Source: Stenotrophomonas raiganjensis (SeqCode)
GTDB taxonomy: Bacteria > Pseudomonadota > Gammaproteobacteria > Xanthomonadales > Xanthomonadaceae
DNA: 64,000 bases
Reading direction: 5' to 3'
Assembly: GCF_030658505.1 (NCBI RefSeq)
Contig: NZ_JAUTXR010000161.1
Span: 53,578 to 117,577, forward strand
The translations under genes and the position numbers were made by a program. The notes beneath the pieces were generated by a model, which did not search any database, was not told the DNA's origin, and was given only the letters and a program-made list of their open reading frames with translations. Position 1 is the first letter of the stretch. The number at the start of each line of letters is the position of its first letter. Positions 54,163 through 62,729 of the stretch are shown in pieces.

Positions 54163-56679
54163 TCAGGCCTCGCGCAGGGCCAGTGCCGGCGAGGTGTGCA
54201 GGATGCGCCGCGTACCCCACCAACCGGCCAGCAGGCTCAACCCGATGCCGACCACGCCACCGATCAGCAGGCCCGGCCACGGCGGCAGCAACGGCAGCTC
54301 GAACACCTTCTGCGAAACCACCACACCGATGGCCGCGGCCGCGCCCACCGCAAGCAACGCGGCCAGCGTGCCCAGTGCACCAAACTCGACCAGCACCGCA
54401 CCGCGCAGCTGGCGCCGCGTCGCGCCCAGCGTGCGCAGCACCGCGCTGTCGTAGCGGCGCTCGCCCGCCGTGGCCTGCAGCGCGGCCAGCAGCACCAGCA
54501 CGCCGGCCAGCAGGCTGAACACCATCACCACCTGCACCGCCTGCGCCACCCGCTCCATCACATCGCGCACCTGCGAGATCACCGCATCCACGTCCAGCAG
54601 CGACAGGTTCGGCTGCGCGCGCACCAGCTCGCCCAGCCCCGCCGCCTTTCCGGCCGGCAGATGGAAGGCCGACAGCAGGTTGTGCGGGGTGTCACCCACC
54701 GCATTCGGGTTCAGCAGCACGAAGAAGTTCGGCCGGAAGGTGTTCCAGTCCGCCTTGCGCACGCTGGTCACGGTGAACTCGCGTTCCTGCTCGCCCACCG
54801 CGATGGTGATGCGGTCGCCCGGACGCACGCCGTAGCGCTTGGCCCAGCCGATTTCCACCGACGCCTCTGCTGCTGTGCTGTCGGCCTTCCAGAACGTGCC
54901 GTTGACCAGCGTGTTGGCCGGCGGGAAGGTGCTGCGCCAGCTGAAGTTCAACGGGCGGTTCTCATCATCGTCGTCGCGCTGTGCTTCGCCCTGGGTGGGT
55001 CGTCCGTTCTCGCCCGTGTTGCGGTCCACGCGCAGCGGCGGCTTGCCGTTGATGGCGATCAGGCGCCCGGTGGCCATCGGTTCGATGCTGGCGTCGTTGG
55101 CGCCCAGCCCACGCAGGGTTGCCAGCACGCCGTCGCGCTGTTCGGGCTGGATGTTGATCAGGAAGTAGTTCGGCGTGTCTGCGGGCAGCCGCTCGCGCCA
55201 CTGCTGCAGCAGGCCTGGGCCGGTCACTGCCAGCAGCAGCAACGCGCACAGCGACAGCGACAGCCCGACCAGCTGCATCACGGCCAGCATCCGGCGCCGG
55301 GTCAGTGCGGCCAGGCCCAGTCGCCAGTGGCCGTGCAGGCGGTGCTGCAGGCCGCGCAGTAGTTGCAGCAGCACGAAGCCGACCACGCCGGCCGCCACCG
55401 CCAGCCCGCCCAGGCCGCCCAGCACCCACAAGGCCAGCTTGAGGTCGCCGGTGACCTGCACCGCCAGCAGCAGGCTCGCCCCCAGCGCCGCCACATAGGC
55501 CAGCACCGAGGCCGGTGGCAGGGGGGCGAAGGAGCGGTTGAGCACGCGCATCGGCGGTACCCCGCGCAGGCGCAGCAGCGGCGGCAGGCCGAAGCCGAAC
55601 AGCAGCAACAGGCCGATGCCGGCACCGGTCAGCGCCGGCATTGCCTCCGGCAGTGGCAGGCGCTGCGGCACCAGGCTGCCCAGCACCTGTACCAGGCCTT
55701 CCTGCGCAGCCATGCCCAGGCCGATGCCAAGCGCGCAGGCCGGCACCGCCAGCATCAGCAGTTGCAGTGCCAGGCCGAGCAGGATGTCGCGCTGGCGCGC
55801 GCCCAGGCAGCGCAGGATCGCCACCTGGTCGATGCGGCGCAGGGCGAAGCGGTTGGCCGCCAGTGCGGTGGCCACACCCGCCAGCAGCACCGCCAGCAGC
55901 GCGCTCAGGCCGAGGAAGCGCCCGGCCAGATCAAAGGCCTGGCGCACGCCGCGCTGGGTGTCGTCCACGCTCAGCAGTCGCAGGCCCTTCACCTGCGGCA
56001 ACAACCATTGCCGGAATGCCGCGATCTGGTCCGTCGGTCCGGCGAACATCAGCCGGTAATTGATGCGGCTGCCGGGTCCGAGCAGCCCGGTGCCCTCCAC
56101 ATCGGCGCGGTTGACCAGCAGGGTGGGCGAGAGCGTCAGCAGGTCGCCACCGGTGTCCGGCTCGGCCTCGATGATGCCGGCGATGCGCAGCGTGCCGGCG
56201 CCGAATTCAAGATCATCGCCGGCCTTCAGCCCCAGCCCCTGCAGCAGGCGCGGGTCGGCATAGGCCTCGCCCTTGGGTGGCATGCCGGCCTCGGCGATCA
56301 GGGCGCCGCCAGGTGTGGCACGCACCCGCAGCGTACCGCGCAGCGGATAGCCCGCCTGCACGGCCTTGATGCTGGCCATCTGGCTGGCATCGCCGTTGAA
56401 CAGCACGCTGCCGAAGCCGGCGATGCGGGTGTAGGCCAGCCCACGCCGTTGTGCCTCGTCGGCGAACGCTGCCGGCGGGTCGTCGCGCCCGGCGATGCCG
56501 AGGTCGCCACCGAGCATTTCCGCCGCGCTGCCGGTCAGCGCCAGATTGACCCGGTTCACCAGCGTGCCGACCGCGGTCATCACCGCCACGCCCAGTACCA
56601 GCGCGGCGAACACGGTCAGCAGGTCGCCGGCCAGGGCCTCGCGGCGCAGCGCGCGCCACGCGTGCCGCAGCAGGTTCAT
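54163..56679 (-). CDS. ybbP: ABC transporter permease YbbP (FtsX/MacB fold)
   Basis: 838-aa inner-membrane protein. An N-terminal membrane helix with VFAALVLGVAVMTAVGTLV is followed by a large periplasmic domain, three helices (about 240-360), more helices in the middle (about 395-490), a second periplasmic domain and three C-terminal helices. This is the ten-helix double-FtsX layout of YbbP. It overlaps ybbA by 4 bases. Together with tesA, divergent as in E. coli, the synteny supports the name. It does not form a classic channel; family members move lipids or work on envelope proteins. Confidence 0.9.
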   Translation of the reverse strand: MNLLRHAWRALRREALAGDLLTVFAALVLGVAVMTAVGTLVNRVNLALTGSAAEMLGGDLGIAGRDDPPAAFADEAQRRGLAYTRIAGFGSVLFNGDASQMASIKAVQAGYPLRGTLRVRATPGGALIAEAGMPPKGEAYADPRLLQGLGLKAGDDLEFGAGTLRIAGIIEAEPDTGGDLLTLSPTLLVNRADVEGTGLLGPGSRINYRLMFAGPTDQIAAFRQWLLPQVKGLRLLSVDDTQRGVRQAFDLAGRFLGLSALLAVLLAGVATALAANRFALRRIDQVAILRCLGARQRDILLGLALQLLMLAVPACALGIGLGMAAQEGLVQVLGSLVPQRLPLPEAMPALTGAGIGLLLLFGFGLPPLLRLRGVPPMRVLNRSFAPLPPASVLAYVAALGASLLLAVQVTGDLKLALWVLGGLGGLAVAAGVVGFVLLQLLRGLQHRLHGHWRLGLAALTRRRMLAVMQLVGLSLSLCALLLLAVTGPGLLQQWRERLPADTPNYFLINIQPEQRDGVLATLRGLGANDASIEPMATGRLIAINGKPPLRVDRNTGENGRPTQGEAQRDDDDENRPLNFSWRSTFPPANTLVNGTFWKADSTAAEASVEIGWAKRYGVRPGDRITIAVGEQEREFTVTSVRKADWNTFRPNFFVLLNPNAVGDTPHNLLSAFHLPAGKAAGLGELVRAQPNLSLLDVDAVISQVRDVMERVAQAVQVVMVFSLLAGVLVLLAALQATAGERRYDSAVLRTLGATRRQLRGAVLVEFGALGTLAALLAVGAAAAIGVVVSQKVFELPLLPPWPGLLIGGVVGIGLSLLAGWWGTRRILHTSPALALREA

Positions 56680-57377
56680 GCCTGCGCCCCGCGCTCGACC
56701 GGTAGCAGGCGGCCGTCGTCGATGCGATGGATGTACTGGCAGCGCTGGGCCAGGCGCAGGTCGTGGGTGACCAGCACCAGGGTGGTGCCGCTGCCGGCGT
56801 TGAGCTCGAACAGCAGGTCGCTGATGTGCTGGCCGGTGGCGTGGTCCAGCGAGCCGGTCGGTTCGTCGGCGAACAGGATGCGCGGCCGGGTGACGAAGGC
56901 GCGCGCCAGCGCCACGCGCTGCTGTTCGCCACCGGACAGCTGGCGCGGGTAGTGACGGGCGCGATGGGCCAGGCCGACCTGGGCCAGCACCTCATCGACC
57001 CGCGCACGATCCTCGCGCCCGGCCAGTTCCAGTGGCAGCGCGACGTTCTCGGCGGCGGTCAGCGCCGGCAGCAGGTGGAAGCTCTGGAACACGAAGCCAA
57101 CCTCGCGCGCGCGCAGCTGGGCACGTGCTTCCTCGTCAAGGTGGCCCAGGTCCTGTCCCGCCAGCGCGATGTGGCCGCGGCTGGGCAGGTCCAGCCCGGC
57201 CAGCAGGCCGAGCAGGGTGGTCTTGCCGGAACCTGAAGCACCGACGATGGCCACGCTGGTGCCTTCATGGACGGTCAGGGAGATGTTGTCCAGTATGTGG
57301 ACTTCACCCTCCGGGCCCTGCACGGACTTGCCGACCTGGTCGACGGCGATGGCAACGGACGCGCTGCGGGGGGACAG
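56676..57377 (-). CDS. ybbA: ABC transporter ATPase YbbA (LolD-like)
   Basis: About 233 aa. Walker A GASGSGKTT, Q-loop FVFQSFHLLP, signature LSGGEQQRVALARAF, Walker B ILFADEP and H-loop VTHD are all present. It forms a complex with YbbP. The start is uncertain: no in-frame ATG, GTG or TTG precedes the first beta strand (VAIAVDQVGKSV). CTG at 57377, or ATC at 57386 seven bases after GGAG, are the best candidates. A GTG at 57323 would remove that strand. The tesA ATG lies 22 bases upstream on the other strand. Confidence 0.88.
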   Translation of the reverse strand: MSPRSASVAIAVDQVGKSVQGPEGEVHILDNISLTVHEGTSVAIVGASGSGKTTLLGLLAGLDLPSRGHIALAGQDLGHLDEEARAQLRAREVGFVFQSFHLLPALTAAENVALPLELAGREDRARVDEVLAQVGLAHRARHYPRQLSGGEQQRVALARAFVTRPRILFADEPTGSLDHATGQHISDLLFELNAGSGTTLVLVTHDLRLAQRCQYIHRIDDGRLLPVERGAQA

Positions 57378-57398
57378 GCTGTCGATGAGGAGACTCCA

Positions 57399-58043
57399 AT
57401 GCGCAAGACGGGATGGAGCCGGCGAGCCGGCGCGGTGATGGTGCTGCTGCTGGGGTTCCTGCTGCTGCCTGGGCTGGCCTGCGCCAAAAGCCCGGCCGGC
57501 ACGGTGCTGGTGCTGGGTGACAGCCTCAGTGCTGCCCACAATATCCCGGCTGACGCTGGCTGGGTCAGCCTGCTGCAGCAGCGGGTCAGGCAGCAGTCGA
57601 AAACCCCGGCGCGCATCGTCAACGCCAGCATGAGCGGCGAGACCACTGCCGGCGCCCTGACCCGCCTGCCGGGCCTGCTGGCGAAGGAAAAGCCAACGGT
57701 GGTGGTGATCGCGCTGGGCGGCAATGACGCGCTGCGCGGGCTGACCCCGGCGCAGGTACAGGGCAACCTGGAAAAGATGGTGCAGGCCAGCCAGAAGGCC
57801 GGTGCCAAGGTGCTGCTGCTGGGCATCGACGTGCCGCCCAACTACGGGCCGGCCTATCGCCAGCGCCTGGCGGCCGCCTATCGCGCGCTGGCCACGCAGT
57901 ACAAGGTGCCGCTGCTGCCGTTCTTGCTGGAAGGCGTGGCCCTGCAGCCGGGCATGATGCAGGCCGATGGCCTGCACCCCACGGCGCAGGCGCAGCCGAA
58001 GGTGCTGGACAACGTCTGGCCGCTGCTCAGGCCGCTGCTCTGA
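57399..58043 (+). CDS. tesA: Arylesterase/lysophospholipase TesA (SGNH hydrolase)
   Basis: 214-aa periplasmic esterase (thioesterase I/lysophospholipase L1). Signal peptide MRKTGWSRRAGAVMVLLLGF... ending ACA. SGNH blocks: GDSLSAAH with Ser42, GGND, and DGLHPT with Asp190 and His193. The ribosome site GAGGAG is 7 bases before the ATG. The divergent position opposite ybbA matches E. coli. Confidence 0.95.
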   Translation: MRKTGWSRRAGAVMVLLLGFLLLPGLACAKSPAGTVLVLGDSLSAAHNIPADAGWVSLLQQRVRQQSKTPARIVNASMSGETTAGALTRLPGLLAKEKPTVVVIALGGNDALRGLTPAQVQGNLEKMVQASQKAGAKVLLLGIDVPPNYGPAYRQRLAAAYRALATQYKVPLLPFLLEGVALQPGMMQADGLHPTAQAQPKVLDNVWPLLRPLL

Positions 58044-58130
58044 ACCGTTTGCTTGCCTCTTGACGGAACTTCACATCGCGTCCACCGTCGATGCGGCATG
58101 TTTCACAAAGCTGAAGTTAGAGGGAATCAC

Positions 58131-58844
58131 ATGCGTCAGACGAAGGAGACCTCCGGCTTGGTGCTGGTGGTCGAAGACAACCGCAACATCTCCGAGATGA
58201 TCGGGGAATACCTGGAAGGTCGCGGCTTCGAAGTCGACTATGCACAGGACGGCCTGGATGGCTACCGCCTCGCGGCGGAGAACAGCTATGACGTCGTGGT
58301 GCTCGATCTCATGTTGCCGCGCCTGGATGGCATCGAAGTGTGCCGTCGCCTGCGCAACGATGCGCGCAAGTCCACCCCGGTGCTGATGCTCACGGCACGC
58401 GACACGCTGGACGACAAGCTCACCGGCCTCGGGTTCGGTGCCGATGACTACCTGACCAAGCCGTTCGCGATCCAGGAACTGGAAGCCCGCCTGCGCGCGC
58501 TGATCCGCCGCGAACGCCGCCAGGTCGGTTCGGAAGTGCTGAAGGTCGCCGACCTCGTGCTCGATCCGGTCAGCATGCGCGCCACCCGTGCCGGTACCGA
58601 GCTGCAGCTTTCGCCGATCGGCCTGCGCCTGCTGACCATCCTGATGCGTGAATCGCCGCGCGTGGTCACCCGCCAGGAGATCGAGCGCGAGATCTGGGGC
58701 AACGGCCTGCCGGATTCGGACACCCTGCGCAGCCACCTGTACAACCTGCGCAAGATCATCGACAAGCCGTTCGACCGTCCGCTGCTGCACACCGTGCAGA
58801 GCGCCGGCTACCGCATTGCCGACATCGCCCAGCCGATGGCCTGA
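58131..58844 (+). CDS. OmpR-family response regulator
   Basis: 237 aa with the ATG at 58131 preceded by AGAGGGAATC. The receiver domain has the acceptor Asp59 (VVLDLMLPR), acidic pocket VEDN and Lys in LTKPF. The C-terminal winged helix has PIGLRLLTILMRESPRVVTR and SHLYNLRKIIDKPF. It pairs with the sensor kinase gene 156 bases downstream on the same strand. In xanthomonads similar pairs control envelope and virulence genes, but I cannot name the regulon. Confidence 0.92.
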   Translation: MRQTKETSGLVLVVEDNRNISEMIGEYLEGRGFEVDYAQDGLDGYRLAAENSYDVVVLDLMLPRLDGIEVCRRLRNDARKSTPVLMLTARDTLDDKLTGLGFGADDYLTKPFAIQELEARLRALIRRERRQVGSEVLKVADLVLDPVSMRATRAGTELQLSPIGLRLLTILMRESPRVVTRQEIEREIWGNGLPDSDTLRSHLYNLRKIIDKPFDRPLLHTVQSAGYRIADIAQPMA

Positions 58845-59000
58845 GCAGGGCCCGCGCCGGTGCAGCAGCTGGCCCGGCCGGGGTGCGGCCCAGGACGGGG
58901 GCAGGAGATGACCGGATGGCACGGCTACCGGTCATCGTCCGTGCACCCGCATGGCGCGGCGCGCTGCCTATAATCGCAGCGCTCTGACCGGGACCCCGCA

Positions 59001-60272
59001 ATGCCGCACGGCCTGCCGCGCAAGATCCGTATCGCCTTCATCCTGCAGGCAGTGCTGGCCAGCCTGGGCATCCTGCTGGGCGCCTGGCTGGTGTCGCTGG
59101 TGATCAAGCACAGCCTGGTCGGTGCAGCCCTGCGCGAGGAGGCGGCCTACTACTGGACGCTGCATGAGGCATCGCCGGTGCAGCCGCCGCCCAACACCCA
59201 GAACATCCGGGGCTACCTGCTGGAAAGCGGGCAGTCGGCCCTGTCGCTGCCGGCCAACCTGCGCAACCTGGAGCCCGGCTTCCACGAACTACCCAAGGAC
59301 GACCAGCTGGTGCTGGTCGATGTGCGCCCGGCCGGTCGCCTGTACCTGGTGTTCCTGCGCTCGCGCGCGGAGATGCTGGCGTTCTGGTTCGGCATCGTGC
59401 CGGTACTGCTGACCCTGCTGGCGGTATATGGCGCCAGCTGGGTGACCTACCGGGCGTCCAAGCGCCTGGTGTCGCCAGTGAACTGGCTGGCGCGGCGCGT
59501 CTCGCGCTGGGACCCGGGCCACCCGGAGGCGGCCGACCTGGAGCCGAACAAGCTGCCGGCGGACATGCAGGGCGAGACCCGGCAGCTGGCGGCCGCGTTG
59601 CATTCGCTGGCCAACCGGGTCAGCGCGCACGTGGCACGCGAGCGCAACTTCACCCGCGATGCCAGCCACGAACTGCGTACGCCGCTGACCGTCATCCGCG
59701 TGGCCAGCGACATGGCACTGGGCGATGACACTCTGCAGCCGCGCCTGCGCCGCAGCCTGCAGCGCATCCAGCGCGCCGGGCGCGACATGGAAGCGGTGAT
59801 CGATGCGTTCCTGATCCTGGCCCGCGAGGCCGACGTGGAACCGCAGATCGAGCTGTTCGATGTCAACGACATCGTCCGCTACGAAGTGGACAACGCCAAC
59901 GAACTGCTGGGCACGCGCCCGGTGTCGGTGCACCTGCTCAGCGATGGCCCGGTGCAGTTGCATGCGCCACCGCGGGTGCTGCAGGTCGTGGTCAGCAATC
60001 TGGTGCGCAATGCCTGCAGCTATACCGACGAAGGGCGCATCGACGTGCATGTGCACATCGATCGGGTGGTGGTGCGCGATACCGGCATCGGCATGTCCGC
60101 CGAAGCGCTGTCACGCGCGTTCGAGCCGTTCTACCGCGCCGAACCCAGCCGCCCGCAGGGCACCGGCCTGGGCCTGTCGATCGTCCGCCGCCTGTGCGAC
60201 CGCTTCGGCTGGAAGGTCAGCCTGGCCAGCGAGCCGGGGCAGGGCACCGAAGCGACGGTCATCTTCCGCTGA
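59001..60272 (+). CDS. Membrane sensor histidine kinase
   Basis: 423 aa. Two membrane segments (about 9-32 and 128-150) flank a periplasmic sensor of about 95 residues (YYWTLHEASPVQ...). A HAMP-like linker follows (RLVSPVNWLARRV), then HisKA with DASHELRTPLTV (His223) and HATPase with LVRNACSYTDEG (N-box), DTGIGM and GTGLGLSIVRRL. It acts with the OmpR-type regulator upstream. Its stop is followed after 3 bases by a 60-base perfect palindrome. The signal is unknown. Confidence 0.92.
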   Translation: MPHGLPRKIRIAFILQAVLASLGILLGAWLVSLVIKHSLVGAALREEAAYYWTLHEASPVQPPPNTQNIRGYLLESGQSALSLPANLRNLEPGFHELPKDDQLVLVDVRPAGRLYLVFLRSRAEMLAFWFGIVPVLLTLLAVYGASWVTYRASKRLVSPVNWLARRVSRWDPGHPEAADLEPNKLPADMQGETRQLAAALHSLANRVSAHVARERNFTRDASHELRTPLTVIRVASDMALGDDTLQPRLRRSLQRIQRAGRDMEAVIDAFLILAREADVEPQIELFDVNDIVRYEVDNANELLGTRPVSVHLLSDGPVQLHAPPRVLQVVVSNLVRNACSYTDEGRIDVHVHIDRVVVRDTGIGMSAEALSRAFEPFYRAEPSRPQGTGLGLSIVRRLCDRFGWKVSLASEPGQGTEATVIFR

Positions 60273-60275
60273 AGC

Positions 60276-60335
60276 GGCACCTGCTGCCTCGGTAGATGCC
60301 GACCTTGGTCGGCATCTACCGAGGCAGCAGGTGCC
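60276..60335. repeat. 60-base perfect palindrome containing a double SMAG
   Basis: Left arm 60276-60304 and right arm 60307-60335 are perfect complements over 29 bp, with TT between. The core is GTAGATGCCGACC and its complement, i.e. a SMAG with GTAG/CTAC on both sides. It is extended by 16 more matching bases. It starts 3 bases after the kinase stop. Confidence 0.95.
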
Positions 60336-60337
60336 CT

Positions 60338-60361
60338 ATGCCAACCAAGGTTGGCATCTAC
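60338..60361 (-). repeat. SMAG-type palindrome
   Basis: ATGCCAACC-AA-GGTTGGCAT then CTAC: a perfect 9-bp stem, 2 bases after the long palindrome. Confidence 0.85.
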
Positions 60362-60401
60362 CGGAGCGCGTGCGCGTGGCGCCCTCCGGCGCACGTCCGG
60401 C

Positions 60402-61103
60402 TCAGTTGCAGTTGACCTTCGGCGCCAGCGCCTTGGTCCAGATCGCATAGCCGGCCGGGGTCATGTGCAGCATGTCTTCGCGGAACAGCGTCGCATCCGG
60501 CTGGCCATCGGAACCGAGCATCGGCGTGTAGACGTCGGTGAAGCCGGTGTTGGGCAGCCTGGCCAACGCGGCCTTGATCATCGTATTGGCTTCGTTGATC
60601 GCCGGCAGCAGGTGCGCGCGTGACGGGCTCGGCTTGATCGACAGGTACTCAACCTTGGTTTTCGGCAGGTCGCGATGCACGCGCTGCACGAAGGCGACCA
60701 CATCGTCGCGCACCTGCACGGCGCTGCGGCCGCTGTTGAGGTCGTTGTCACCGGCGTAGAAGAACACCTTGCACGGCGCATACGGCACGACGATGCGGTC
60801 GGCATACCAGGTGCTGTCACGCACTTCCGAACCGCCGAAGCCGCGGTTGAACACTGGCTGGCCGGGGAAGTCGGTGGGCAGGCTCTCCCAGAAGCGGATG
60901 GAGGAGCTGCCGATGAACTCGATGCCACCACGCGGTGGCGGGTTGGCCTGGTCGGCGCTGGCGAAGTGGGCCATGTCGCCGGCCCAGGCCACGTTGGAGA
61001 CCTGTTCGGGCACCCGGGGCGACGTGGCTGGGCTCAGCGCCTGCGCCAGCGGTGCGGCGGTCAGCAGGCCCAGCATCAGCAGGCAGGTACGGCGACGGGA
61101 CAT
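60402..61103 (-). CDS. Secreted SGNH/GDSL hydrolase
   Basis: 233 aa with a signal peptide (MSRRRTCLLMLGLLTAAPLAQA). SGNH signature: FIGSSSIRFW with nucleophile Ser, RGFGGSEV (Gly), AGDNDLNSG (Asn) and DMLHMTPAGY (Asp/His). This GSSS-type block I is found in a GDSL subgroup distinct from TesA. It is probably a periplasmic esterase acting on lipids or acetylated glycans; the substrate is unknown. GGAG lies 7 bases before the ATG. Confidence 0.87.
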   Translation of the reverse strand: MSRRRTCLLMLGLLTAAPLAQALSPATSPRVPEQVSNVAWAGDMAHFASADQANPPPRGGIEFIGSSSIRFWESLPTDFPGQPVFNRGFGGSEVRDSTWYADRIVVPYAPCKVFFYAGDNDLNSGRSAVQVRDDVVAFVQRVHRDLPKTKVEYLSIKPSPSRAHLLPAINEANTMIKAALARLPNTGFTDVYTPMLGSDGQPDATLFREDMLHMTPAGYAIWTKALAPKVNCN

Positions 61104-61203
61104 CAGGCGCTCCAGCAGGGAAGGGGAAGATCATCATAGGAGCAGGGGCCGGACCGGTGCTTGCCTTCGGCAGGCCATTCGCCCGGGCCGCTGGGGGTAT
61201 GGC

Positions 61204-61231
61204 TGGCGGCCTTGTGGCAAAATGGCCGCCA
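61204..61231. promoter_or_regulatory. 8-base inverted repeat upstream of dgkA
   Basis: TGGCGGCC (61204-61211) and GGCCGCCA (61224-61231) flank a 12-base A/T-rich spacer (TTGTGGCAAAAT). It is in a plausible promoter position for the dgkA-terC unit. No regulator is known. Confidence 0.3.
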
Positions 61232-61316
61232 TCTGCCTATTCCTGTGCACCCATGATTCCCTGCCGTGCGTCTGAGCGGTCGCTGCGCCGCGCCCCTGTT
61301 GCTGGATGTTCCACCC

Positions 61317-61712
61317 GTGGCTGATCAGTTCGGCCACCTGCCCCGCGGCCCGCGCCGCATCTTCCAGGCCGCCCGCTGGTCCTGGCAGGGCCTGCGCGCC
61401 GCCTGGCTGCACGAGTCTTCGTTCCGGCTGGAGGTCTATCTGCTGATCCTGCTGGCGCCGATCGCGATCTGGCTGGGCCAGACCCCGGTCGAACGCGCGC
61501 TGCTGATCGGCTCGATGCTGCTGGTGCTGGCGATGGAGCTGGCCAACTCGGCCATCGAAGCGGTGATCGAGCGCTACGGCAGCGAGATCCACGAACTGGC
61601 CGGCCGCGCCAAGGACATGGGCTCGGCGGCGGTATTCGTGCTGATGATGAACGTGCTGCTGTGCTGGGCCCTGGTCGTGGTTCCGCACGCGCTGGCCGGC
61701 AACTACGGCTGA
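61317..61712 (+). CDS. dgkA: Diacylglycerol kinase DgkA
   Basis: Small trimeric membrane kinase that recycles diacylglycerol to phosphatidic acid. I chose GTG at 61317 (131 aa; family about 122). A GTG at 61266 would add 17 non-conserved residues. The hallmark MELANSAIEAVIE (Glu-Asn-Glu catalytic site) and three membrane helices are present. The terC gene follows 33 bases later on the same strand. Confidence 0.92.
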   Translation: MADQFGHLPRGPRRIFQAARWSWQGLRAAWLHESSFRLEVYLLILLAPIAIWLGQTPVERALLIGSMLLVLAMELANSAIEAVIERYGSEIHELAGRAKDMGSAAVFVLMMNVLLCWALVVVPHALAGNYG

Positions 61713-61745
61713 CCCCCCATTCCCCCACTGCCTTGAAGAGTTTCC

Positions 61746-62495
61746 ATGTCCTTTGAGTTCCTCGCCGACCCCAATGCCTGGGTGACCCTGTTCACGCTCA
61801 GCGCGCTGGAAATCGTGCTCGGCATCGACAACCTGGTGTTCATTTCCATCGCCGTCAGCAAGCTGCCGGAAGAGCGCCGCCCGTTCGCGCGCAAGCTCGG
61901 CATCGCGGTGGCCTGCATCACCCGCATCGGCCTGCTGGTGTCGCTGGCCTACCTGGCGCACATGGCCGCCAACCTGTTCACCGTGGCGGGCATGGGCATC
62001 TCCATCCGCGACCTGGTGCTGATCGTCGGCGGCCTGTTCCTGATCATCAAGGGCTGCATGGAGATCAAGGAACTGATCAGCGGCGGCGAGGATGAAGATC
62101 CCAGCACCACCAAGGCCTCGGCTGTGTTCGGCTACGTGATCGCGCAGATCGCGGTGATCGACATCGTGTTCTCGCTGGACTCGGTGATCACCGCCGTCGG
62201 CATCGCCGACCACATTCCGGTGATGGTTGCCGCCATCCTGCTGTCGGTGATGGTGATGCTGCTGGCCGCCAACCCGCTGGGCCGCTTCATCGACGCCAAC
62301 CCGACCGTGAAGATGCTGGCCCTGGCCTTCATCCTGATGATCGGTGCGGTGTTGATCCTGGACGGCCTGGACGTGCACGTGCCCAAGCCTTACATCTATG
62401 CCGCGATGGGCTTCTCGGTGCTGGTGGAGTGGCTGAACCTGCTGATGCGCCGTCGCGCCCGCGAGCACAACGTGCCGGGCGCCGGCAACTGGTAA
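61746..62495 (+). CDS. TerC family inner-membrane protein
   Basis: 249 aa with seven membrane segments. The TerC hallmarks LEIVLGIDNLVFI (near residue 21) and VFSLDSVITAVG (near 140) hold paired acidic residues thought to bind metal. TerC-like proteins export Mn2+ or assist metalation of exported proteins. No yybP-ykoY riboswitch fits in the 33-base gap to dgkA, so metal control, if any, must act elsewhere. A terminator follows. Confidence 0.92.
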   Translation: MSFEFLADPNAWVTLFTLSALEIVLGIDNLVFISIAVSKLPEERRPFARKLGIAVACITRIGLLVSLAYLAHMAANLFTVAGMGISIRDLVLIVGGLFLIIKGCMEIKELISGGEDEDPSTTKASAVFGYVIAQIAVIDIVFSLDSVITAVGIADHIPVMVAAILLSVMVMLLAANPLGRFIDANPTVKMLALAFILMIGAVLILDGLDVHVPKPYIYAAMGFSVLVEWLNLLMRRRAREHNVPGAGNW

Positions 62496-62508
62496 GCGCG
62501 TGACCCCG

Positions 62509-62531
62509 AACCCCCGGCCCTGCCGGGGGTT
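62509..62531 (+). terminator. Terminator after the terC gene
   Basis: 10-bp stem AACCCCCGGC/GCCGGGGGTT with a CCT loop, then CTTCGTTGT, 13 bases after the stop. Confidence 0.8.
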
Positions 62532-62729
62532 CTTCGTTGTGGGGCGAGGTCATCTGGAGCCGACCCCACGCCCGGCTCTGCGCCGGCGCTTCGGTTCTTG
62601 CATCTGCAGCGAAGTCCCAGCCTCCACTTGTGAACTGGAGTCAACAGTGTTTTCCCGGGGCGAGGCTTAATCGCCTGCGGCAAAGCGCGCAGGCTACGCA
62701 CCTGCCCGTTTCCGCCCCCAGGACCCCCC

